Shown: positions 1 to 10,000 of the stretch, one piece after another
Numbering within the stretch: position 1 is the first letter of the stretch
Layout: every line of letters begins with the position of its first letter
Assembly (NCBI GenBank): GCA_026770585.1
Contig: MU646964.1
Coordinates: 171,515-183,552, forward strand
Reading direction: 5' to 3'
Source: Baffinella frigidus
Taxonomy: Eukaryota > Cryptophyceae > Cryptomonadales > Baffinellaceae
Length of the DNA stretch: 12,038 bases
Notes under the pieces: model-generated
The model's database searches: none
Told to the model about the DNA's origin: nothing
What the model saw: only the letters and a program-made list of their open reading frames with translations
Program-made: the position numbers and the translations under genes

Positions 1-641
1 AAAAGGTGGATTTTTGTCGAGGTCTCGATTTTTGTCCCTTGCTGGTTGATTTTTGTGGACGTGATCTTCGAATTGAAAGACGATTTACGAATCGTGATTG
101 AAATGCTTCTTTGCAGGTTTAAAACTTTTTTTTTCTCCTGTCCAGCCACTTTTATGCGACGATCCGAAATCCGGATCGTTGTACCAGGAAGCGCCCATGA
201 GCGAATAGAAAGACGCATACGTTTGGGTCACAGCTCGTCGTCGAGTGGCCAGTTGTCCAGTGCAGAGGCTCGAAAACAGTTTCTTGTTCGCGGATGAGTG
301 GATCCATAACCTGTGATGTTCCCCCACAGGTTATGAGGATTTTGCTCCATTTTCGGGAAAGGGGGGCGGGGTGCAACAGCGACGTCGTTTCCGAAGATGG
401 CCAATGCCTGATTGAGGTGATGCATCGCGCATGCTCCATGCTGCTTCCCTCTCCAGCACCCGTAAACATGTGGTCCTCCTGAAGTCGGATCGTCAAAGGG
501 ACAACGTTCTTCGAATTGAATTGATTGACCGGACATGAGCTGACCCGGGGGCAGAAGCGGTGCCTCGTTCGGGTGCTATTGAGGTCGTGCAGCAGAATCC
601 AATCCAGCGCCGTGCGCAACAGTTTCTCTGCTTCCGATACC
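1..641. other. Upstream region, no gene or clear promoter supported
   Basis: gatttttgt recurs at three places in the first 60 bases. Hairpins: cgatccg/cggatcg at 160-179 and a perfect 11-bp cataacctgtg / cacaggttatg at 305-335. No TATA box or other promoter element stands out. No MITE or telomere-like repeat is seen here, unlike the rest of the window. Confidence 0.4.
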
Positions 642-1013
642 ATGTCCACCAATCCCCCGCCAGCCGCGGATTTCAGGACAGAGAAAACGGAAGCGCCTCA
701 GTACATGATCGACCTAACGCAGGACTCCTCATCAGACGACTCTGAGAAGGAGGAGGAGCAGCTCGAGGACGCGGGCGACGCGCTTCTCTCGAACGCGGAG
801 CAGCAGGAGGAGAACGGCCTGAGAACATCCTGGTGCGCTCGCCCGATGCTGCGCGTGATGTCGATCGCGTCTGTCGCCGCGGGCGCCGTGGTCCTCCTCG
901 TCATGCTCGACGGCACCTCCTTCGCGCACCCTGCCGACCTTGCCCCGGCGGAGCTCGCCGCGCCGCGCTGCTCGTTTGCGGATCTGTACCCGAGGCAACT
1001 CGTCGCGTACAAG
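642..1013 (+). CDS. Exon 1: start, acidic tail, membrane anchor and linker
   Basis: 124 codons, GC-rich, ending AAG before the donor gtgctt, phase 0. Residues 22-26 read MIDLT and are followed by Q-D and an S/D/E-rich run to about residue 43. A hydrophobic stretch at about 69-89 (SIASVAAGAVVLLVML core) has Arg 61, 67 and 71 on its N-terminal side and Asp 90 after it, which by the positive-inside rule suggests the N terminus is cytosolic. A Pro/Ala-rich linker follows, then LYPRQLVAYK, which leads into the CBM9-like domain encoded by exon 2. The frame stays open upstream to 525 but has no ATG there, so 642 is chosen. There is one copy in the window. Confidence 0.75.
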
Positions 1014-4000
1014 GTGCTTTCATCCGGGAACATATTTGATTTAAAAGAAAATGGCCTATCAAACCGGGTTCTGGTCCTAATTAAATTTACTTAGGGCCCT
1101 AATTAACCTTCGTCCAACTCCTATGAACAAATAGGGGTCCATTTTCTTTTGAATTAAACATGTCCCCGGGTAAGCTTCGATTTGACGCTGAAAACATCTC
1201 CCGGCGCCACTAACAAAGAGCTTTCATCACGGCGAGTATTCCTGAGGAATACGATTTTGGTGTATATGAAGGCTCAGGGGATGTTCATATTGGCCTTTCA
1301 TAGCAGTAATTTCACAATATAGAGCCTCAAGATGCACCGAAATCGCATCGATGGTCCCCGAAATCGTATTTCTCAGAAATACTCGTCCGGATGAGCCTGG
1401 TGCCACCGAGCTTCGTGTCAGCACGCGTCATGCCAGGAAGCGGTTGACTGCACCTAGCTCCCACCAACCCTCACAACCTGAGCAAATCGTCGAATTTGAG
1501 GTCATGTTTTTCCCTTGGAGGCCGCCGGATTCCGGCGTCCGTGGGGCCATTTTGCCTTGAAATTGAAAATCGAAAACCATCGATTTGCTCAGCCCGCGAG
1601 GGTTGGTGGTCTGTCTCGGTCTATTTGGGCGCACCAATCTGGTGAGCCCGAGCTCGTTTCCGCTCCAAAGTAGACGGATTTGTACCACAAATCCAGCATG
1701 TCAGCTCGAGAATTTGTGCTTTCGCATGCATCAAGTGTTGAATAAAGTGGAGCGCTAACGCAGGTGGAGCAGGGAGAGAGGGGTCCCACCGATCACCCCA
1801 CCTCGATGACCAACGTTAGATTGAGTACAATCTCATGGGGAAACTGGTTTAATTTAAAACATTGCATTTCAATAAAAATTACCACGCGTTTACTCAAATA
1901 TTACTGGTAAAGACAGTTCTGTGTAGTAGCTTTCATTGCCGAATTTCCACCCGTTTGCTCTAATATTACTAGTAGAGATAGTTCTGTGTAGTAGCTTTCA
2001 TTGTTTGAAATCAATTCAGTTTTCCTATGCAATCCACGCAGGTGGAGGGGCCGCCGAGCATCGACCAGCATGTCAGCTTGAGCATTTATCTCACAGAATG
2101 TATTTATTAATTGGTTTTAGAAGGTCAACTCGCCCACAAAACCGTCAAATTATTGTTTACTATTACTAATTGAAATATTAAGTTGGCGACTTCGACGAGC
2201 CTGCCTGGGATCCCACCGATCATCCCACCTCGATGACCAACGTTCGATTGAGTACAATCCATTTCAAACAATCTGGAACGCTAATTAATGTGGAACGCGT
2301 TGACGGTTGAAGGTTAACGTCACTGTCCACCATTACAGGGGTACCTCGCTCACAAGAAACCGCCCCCCCCTAGGACCCTACAGTAGGCCTATGCCTAGGG
2401 CCCTATGGGGGTCCTAGGGGGGGGGCAGTTTCTTATGAGCGAGGTACCCCTGTACCTCCACGCAGGTGGAGGTGCCGCCGAGCATCGACGGCGACCTCAA
2501 CGACCGGAGAGAGAGGGGTTCCACCGACCATCCCACCAATCTAACGTTGGTTGTCATCCCACCTCGATAAACAACGTTGGATTGATGACAACGCAGGTGG
2601 AGAGGCCGCCGAGCATCGATGGCGACCTCGACGAGCCTGCCTGGGACCAAGTCCCGTGGTTCCTAAACCCTAACCCCTAACCCCTAAACCCTAAACCCTA
2701 ACCCCTGACCCCTGACCCCTAAACCCTAAACCCTAAACCCTACACCCTAAACCACTAAACCCCAAACCCCAAACCCCAAACCCCAAACCCCAAACCCCAA
2801 ACCCCAAACCCTGAACCCCACACCCCAAACCCCAAACCCCAAAACCCAAACCCTAAACCCCAAAACCTGAACCCCAAACCCTGAACCCTAAACCCCAAAC
2901 CCCAAACCCTAAACCCCAAACCCCAAACCCCAGACACCAAACCCCAAACCCCAAACCCTAAACCCAAAACCCCAAACCCCAAACCACAAACGCACCAGGT
3001 CAGCGCCCTTCGTCGACATTCGAGGGACCCCTCCCGGCCCTTCCCCGCGGTTCGCTACAGCCGTTAAGGTTCGTGTTAGGGTTCAGGGTTCAGGGTTCGC
3101 AGGGTTCAGGGTTCAGGGTTCAGGGTTCGCAGGTTTGAGGTTTTAGGGGTTAGGATTCAGGGCTCAGGGTTCAGGGTTCAAGGTTCGCAGGGTTGAGGGG
3201 TTAGTTTTCAGGGTTCAGGTGTTAAGGTTCAGTGTGCAGGGTCCAGGGTTCAGGGGCAAGGATTCAGGGTTCGGGTTCAGGGTTAGCGTTCAGGGTCCAG
3301 GGTCCAGGGTTCAGGGGTAAGCATTCAGGTTTCAGGGTTCAGGGTTTAGGGTTAGCGTTCAGGGTGGAAGGTTGAGGGTAGAGGTTACTGTCCATGCCGT
3401 TTGTTTCGCCACAGCCGTAAAGGTTCAGCTCTGCCTTGCTCGGGTTTTATCCGGGAACAAGTATTTTTCTTTTAAAAAATCCGTACAAAAATTACCACAC
3501 AATTGCTTCGGACGTGACCAGTTGTGTAGTAATTTTCATTGCCAGCTTTTAAAAGAAAAATACTTGTTCCCGGATAAGGTTGACTGACTACTCTCAAGTT
3601 GACCTGCTGGGTATGCGCTACGAATCCGTCAACTTTGGAGCGGAGAAGATCCTGGGTGCACCAGATTGGTTAGCCCAAATTTATCCGGGAACAAGTATTT
3701 TTCTTTTAAAAGCTGGCAATGAAAATTACTACACAACTGGTCACGTCCGAAGCAATTGTGTGGTAATTTTCGTACGGATTTTTTAAAGAAAAATACTTGT
3801 TCCCGGATGAAAATAGACTGAGGCAGAGCTGGAAGGTTAGTGTCCATGCCGTTAGTTTCTGGCAGATCTGGAGTGATTGGGTGCAAGGTTCCTGGTTTGG
3901 GGTTTAGGGTTTAGGGTTTAGGGTTTCGGGATTGGCGAGCACCCCAGGGTTTAGGGTGTACTAGCTCTGTCCCACTTGATCTGGGCTTTTCATCAATTCG

Positions 4001-7000
4001 CCCCCCCCCCCCCAAATTTCTAACGTGAATTTTGCCCCCCCCCCAGGAAATTCACATGATAAATTTGGGAGGGGGCGAATTGGTGATAAGCCCAAATCCA
4101 TGTGGGTCAGAGCTAGGTGTAGGGTTTCGGGTTTAGGGTCTAGCAGCTTACGTTAGGTGCGGAGCTCGGGGAACGAACCATCCAACTTTCCGGCAGATGT
4201 GGAGTGATTGGGTGCAAACATCCAACTCGCGCTACGCATGTCGATCCCGCTCTGTCACACACAATCAACTGCATGCATGTTCACCGAGTTCCTAGTAAGG
4301 TTGATGGATAATTTTCCTCGAATGCAGGGTGATAAGCCTACGGCGTAACCCGTAAGTGGCCAGGGGGTCAAAGTTGCCCCAAAGTTGACGGATTTGTACC
4401 AATCGAGGACACAGATGGGACCATAAATAGTGTTTTAAAATAGTCCTATTTTAAAACTGGGGTTGTTGAATTTGTACCAGTCACGGGCGGGGTTGGTTAT
4501 CGTACGGCGTTGTTACGAAACATCGCCAGTCATCTATTACACGTGTGTCTGAGGATGAATGTGGCAGGTTCGGTGGGACGCAGACTTGGTGATCTCATCC
4601 GGGCGAGTATTTCTGAGAAATACGGTTTCGGGGACCACCGATGCGATTTTGGTGTATCTTAAGGCTATATGTTGTGAAGTTCCTGCTATGCAAGGCCGAT
4701 ATGAACAGCCCCTAAGCCTTAATATACAACAAAATCGTATTCCTCAGAAATACTCGCCGTGATGAGATCCAGTCTCGATCATTGCAGTTCCTCTTGCAAA
4801 GAGCGCGGCCCACCGAGACAAAAGTCGAGAGTGCAACGTCTCAAAGCAAAAGTGGAACCTCTGTTAACTTAAGAAGTAACAGTGGAAAACCGGTCCAGGC
4901 TCAACGAAACGTCGCGTTTTGAAAGCGGCGTGCGCAAGGTTCGTTGGGACGAAGCCTATCTCTATTATATATCACTCGAGTTTCTGAGTATGTGGCTCAT
5001 ACGCCCTACCGTAGGGCCCTAGGACCTGCGTAGGACCTGCCGGGGGTCAACTTTGACCCCCTGGCCACTTAAGGGATAAGAGTCTCGCCGCGGCAGATTC
5101 GTTGGGACGCAGCCTTTCTGTACATTGCCGCGCGACTTCAGGAGCCCGATGTGTGGGCGAACCTCACCCAACACGACTCAGTCATCTTCCACGACAACGA
5201 CTTCGAGGTGAGCCGATATCGTATATGTGTATATTTAATGTAGTATATTTGTATATTTAATGTCGTATATTTGTGTGTTTACGCGGGCGTATCGTATATT
5301 GCTATACCTCACCCAACACGACTCAGTCATCTTCCACGACAACGACTTTGAGGTGAGCCGGTATCGTATATGTGTATATTTGATGTCGAATATGTGTATG
5401 TTTGCGCGGGCGTGTAGTATATTTCTATACCTCACTCAACACGACTCAGTCATCTTCCATGGTAATGACTTCGAGGTCAGCCGATGTCGTATATGTGTAT
5501 ATCTAATGTCGTATATACTTCGAGGTGAGCGCCCATGTCGTATATACGTTCCTCACAAATATAGTCGTATTTTTGTGATGAGACCGCGCCCTTGCATTTG
5601 TCAAGAAATCGTATTTGTATATGTGTTGTATTTTTATATGTGTCGTATATTTGTTCAGAAACGTATACACCTACGTGCAGACTGTGACGGTTGAGTGAGA
5701 CCGCAACTTTCTCGGTTCTGTGGTACAGAACGGCGTCAACTTTTGGTGCGATGCGGGGTGGAATTGGAGCCTTTTCCAGACTCGGCCGGACGTTTGGTCA
5801 ACTCGTTGATTCGAATTGATTTGCTTCCGAACCAACGGCTCCAATTCCTACAACTCTAGGCCTAGACCTCCCTGCGTGAAGAACTTGTAGTGTGTGTGCG
5901 TGACTGACCGGTCACGCGGACGCCGAAGCCAACTGTCCGAGGTGACTGCCTTGGCGTGTCTAGTTCCTGCTCCTGCACAGTATCCTCGAGAGGGAAAACG
6001 AGTTGTTGGAATGGGAGCCGTTGGTTCGGAGGCAAATCAATTCGAATCAAAGAGTCGACCCAACGTTTGGTCAACTCTTTGTTCCACATGGCGGCATGGC
6101 GGCCGTGTCAGTATCAATGAAGTGAACACTTCTTCCCCTCACAGACACTGGACTAATCAGAAGTGTGTCCGGTACTAATTCTGCCCGGTTTAGCTACCTT
6201 TTCTGTACAAAATTTGCCAGGTTAAGTCAACCGGTGTATGGCCACGGCAGGTCATTACTGGGAAATTCAGGACGCAACGGTTCGTTTCCTGGTACTAAAT
6301 AAGTGTGCGGTCCCACGTGAGAGGCAGCTCCTCGTCCTTTCCACGTCCGATTTGTTACTCCGAATTTCGGATCTGGGTGCAAAATTTAAAACAAGACTTG
6401 TATCCGAAATTGCGACTAATGACCTGGCGTGGGGGACTCCATTTGGCAGGTGTTTGTGGATCCAGCAGGCTCGGCCCACTTCTACAAAGAATTCGAGGTG
6501 CGATGTCAGCCCATGATGCTGCCCCTTCCACACGAGGCTACCCCAGCACCCTTTTTAAATGTCGATTGTAGGCGTTTTATGTGGAGTTGGTCACGTGGCC
6601 TCCGTTTGAAGCGGAGGCCACGTGACCAAACATATAAAAATTACTGCACAATACCTCACTTGTACAGCTCCCGGGTTTAAAAGTTGGTGCTTGCTCAGCC
6701 TCGTGTGGTCGTCAAAGCGCTTTGAGCAGTGCAGACTTCGAGTCTGAGCACCAACGCTCCGAAGTTAACTATTCTATTTTGACCGTTTGGGTGTGGCGGA
6801 TTTGGATGGCACCCCCCCCTTGGTACATAACGGGTTTTGGTCGAACGATCAAAATGTATCGCTTCTGAAGGCTGGCGGGTGACAACTTTAGAATTTGTTC
6901 GACAACTTGAGACTTTGTTCGACAACTTTAGAATTTGTCTCACGGGTGGCGGGAGCAGGTCAATGCGCGGGCGACAACCTGGGCCCTGTCTCTGAACAAG

Positions 7001-10000
7001 CCCTACATCAACGGTCAAAAGCCCGCTTCATTTCAAAACCCTGCCAACACTGGAACTCACTGGAACATGCCACCAGCAACCCGTTGCAGCTTATATCCGG
7101 ATCGGGTACTGTAGTAATTTTCAGCCAAACCGAAGAAATTTCTTCGGTATCTGCCGTCAGCAATTCACGGTCCCTAGGGTTTCCTACTGTAGGGTCATAG
7201 GAAAGATTGTTTTTCCAATAAAATACCCGAATCCTTGCGAGTACCCGGTATAAGCTGCTACGGGTTGCTGGTGGTGCCGGGACACCCTGGAACATCTAGC
7301 CTGTCTCCGTCTATATGGGCTCACCAATATGGTGAGCCCACGCTCTTTCCCGCTCTAAAGTTAACGGATTTGTACCGCAAATCCAGAACGTCAACTTGAG
7401 AATAGTCGGACAACCCGACTGAGGCGGAGCTTGGAGTTTCCAATCCCCTCAACCGGTTTGGGCGGGTTTTGTCACGTGCACACAAGTTTCGTTGTGGTCT
7501 ACCACCCTGGAGCTGACTAGGGGTTAAATCGTTGAATAACCCTCGATCATAAAAGTTGACAGGTTCGTACCACTACAATACTTTTTCGACCTTTTTGTAC
7601 CAGAAATCATTCATCACGACCGGTCAGATTCCGACCGGTTTCTGGGCAACGTGATCTTAAGTTGCCAAATATATCCTAGGGTCCACTCTTGACCGGAAAG
7701 CACAGGCACCCGATGTTTCTCGTTGAGTACTCGTACGCTTTTTGAGTACCGGTTTCGTTTGAAGTTCCTCTCGCTGTAACCAGTATGCTTCTCGAGTACA
7801 GGGTTTGTCCAAGTTGGGTTCGCCGTCTCCAGTTCAAAATAGTCTTCGCAATCTCCTTTGAATGCACAGGACGAGTTGGACGTTCAGTTTCCCCTCCTTG
7901 TACCTTGTACGAGGCTTCTCTTTGCTGAGTGTGTGAGAGAGAAAGCTGAGACCAGTACGCTTGGTGCGTGCATGATTGGTTCAGGTTTTGTTTTTCGTAC
8001 ACGATTGGTTCAAGTTGTTTTTGTATTGATGTATTGACTGTATTGACACTGTATTGATACAGTCTTCGCAATCTCCTCGCCAACCCTTACGTTCAAGTCC
8101 TTCGAAACATACAATTTGGCACAGGCCGCTTCCCATGACACAGGCCGCTTCCCACCAGCCCTCAGAGTGGGATCAAATCGCCTTTTTCACTCCGACTGAT
8201 TTGTACTGGAGGTCGCCGGATTCCCGCGACCTGTGGTACAAATCAGGGCTCTCGGCGACGAGGATTTGCTCCCACTCTGAGGGCTGGTGGTCTGATGTCA
8301 CACAATCCGCAATCCGGAGAAGGTCCTTATTGACCTTATCATTATCGAAAAACATTTATCATCATTATTGAAGCAGCGTCTCTCGCTTCCCCAGGTGGAT
8401 ACGAGAACTCCAGCCGGGTGTTTGGAGCTGCAGGGTACCCCCCAGCCCTCCGAGGCGGACCAAATCGACGATTGTTTGGTGCTATTTCCTCGGGTGACAC
8501 ATTCGAATTCGAAGGTGCCGCCCGAGGAATCGGCGCATGCTCCAGCCTCGATTTGGTCTGCCTCGGAGGGCTGGTGGACCCCCCCGGGCCGCCCTGTGCA
8601 GCGATGAGTCTTCCTATCGGGGGCTAAGCCTCTTGCCGGTTTGTACCAGCGGGGGTCGATTTCCCGACCCCTTCCCGGTACAAACCGCAGGGTTACGAGC
8701 CGCTGAATAAGCCTATGAGTTTCCACGCCAGAGTGCAGGAGGGTGAGCCTAAGAGTTACCAAGGTGTACCTCCCCGGTACACTTTGATCGGATAGCGAGG
8801 GGGGCAAACGGATATTTTCAAACTCGGGTACGAAGTCAAAAATTGGTACCAGTCGTGTCCAACTTGTGGGGGCTCGGCTGCACAAAAGTGCAGACAGACC
8901 AGAAATTACCCGATCCGTTTGCCCCCTTGCTATCCGAACACGGAACCGCAGGGTTACGAACAGCTGAATGAGCCTAGGAGTTTGGAGCGAATAGGTACCC
9001 CCCAAACCGTCAGGACTTCTCTGCCTAGTTATTTGAATACACGTATCCCCGTCATTCTTTTTTTGGAATTGTCCGGTTGAGTTGCGCTAGAGTCTCTCAC
9101 TTCCCCAGGTGGATACGAGAACTCCAGCCGGGTGTTTGGAGCGGCAGAGTACCCCCCAAACCATCAGGAAGTCTCAGACTAGTGATTGATCTACTGATTT
9201 GAATCCACGCATCCCCGCCATTCCTTTCGTGGAATTATCCGGTTGCGTTGCGTTGCTCGACAGAGCACGGCAATTTTTCAGTAGGCACTCCAGCGGGGAC
9301 CACACCTCAAAAGGCTTGAAAAACCAGACGCCATTCCTAGCTCTGTCTCAGTCTATTTGGGCTCACCAATTTGGTGAGACCAGGCTCTTTCCCGCTCCTA
9401 AGGTGACATAGTTGTACCACACACCTTGCATATCAACTTAAGAAAAGTCGGCCAACCCGGCTCGCTCGGGTTGACCGACTACAGTCCACCTACCCTAACA
9501 CAGGCTACCGTAACACATACTTACCCTCCACACATACTACTTCGGCCGGCCCCCGATTTCCCCCTGCAAGGAAGTATGCCTGAAGGGTGGACACCATAAC
9601 GCATACCTACCCTCCACACATACTCAATCAGTCCGGCCCCGATGGGTATGTGTTAGGGTAGGTCCACTGTATTCTTAAATTGATGTGTGAGACAGAGTTA
9701 GAAGTTTGCGTTTCACGCAAGAGAGCATGCCCGCAAGTTCGTCATGCCGCGGGCCAAGACAGGGGTTTCAGATACACCTCCGGTTTTAATTTTGCACCGG
9801 GATTCTCGGGATCAGGTAAAAGGCTGTACGTAGAAAGGACGAGGAGTTGCGTTTCACCACGCAGCACACACTTATTTAGTTCCACGAAACGAAACGTCGC
9901 GTTCTGAAGGTCCTACGTGTGCCCTGGCGTGGCCTGCAGGTTCGATATGCCGCGGGTCAAGGCGGGCAACCGGCGTAGCCTCGATTAACGACCTACGGTA

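Larger units (their letters stand above)
1014..2596 (+). other. Intron 1, packed with foldback elements and broken exon 2 copies
   Basis: 1583 bp between the exon 1 donor and the exon 2 acceptor. It holds MITE-like elements at 1020-1173, 1224-1394, 1461-1609, 1611-1715 and 2334-2454 and exon 2 copies a-c. The stretch 1830-2035 is AT-rich and carries a direct repeat (attactggtaaagacagttc and attactagtagagatagttc, near 1900-2000, each followed by tgtgtagtagctttcattg) but no coding signal I can support. Confidence 0.6.
3427..3830 (-). mobile_element. Foldback element (family C) carrying two nested MITEs
   Basis: The ends are agctctgcc and ggcagagct. The inside matches, in reverse, the copies at 1611 and 7296 (gacggatttgtacc, gtcaacttgagaatagtcgg, gctcaccaat-tggtgagcc). 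Removing the MITEs at 3447-3577 and 3681-3810 restores a continuous element. There is no coding capacity, so it would depend on a transposase encoded elsewhere. Confidence 0.7.

Noticed and set aside
152-652. Open frame of 166 codons on the minus strand across the upstream region
   Set aside because: No family motif recognised, it overlaps the start of exon 1 by about 10 bases, and a second minus frame is also open over 228-536. Left as chance unless transcripts show otherwise.
2755-2982. Minus-strand open frame of Gly/Phe/Trp/Leu repeats
   Set aside because: It is just the translation of the telomere-like G-strand in one frame.
1227-4762. Two similar open frames (65-67 codons) in the 171-bp MITEs at 1224-1394 and 4595-4765
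   Set aside because: Hand comparison gives 17 base differences in 171, of which about 15 change the amino acid in this frame; there is no sign of protein-level constraint.
5260-5694. 144-codon plus-strand open frame
   Set aside because: It reads through two exon 4 tail copies and their AT-rich spacers; only the TQHDSVIF parts are family-like. Treated as tandem exon duplication, not a separate gene.
7676-8083. 135-codon minus-strand open frame in intron 6
   Set aside because: No recognisable domain or sensible splice context; composition is unremarkable. Not supported as a gene.
8298-9005. 235-codon minus-strand open frame
   Set aside because: It runs antisense through exon 7, a family B element and the 8788-8937 foldback, so it is a by-product of GC-rich repeats.
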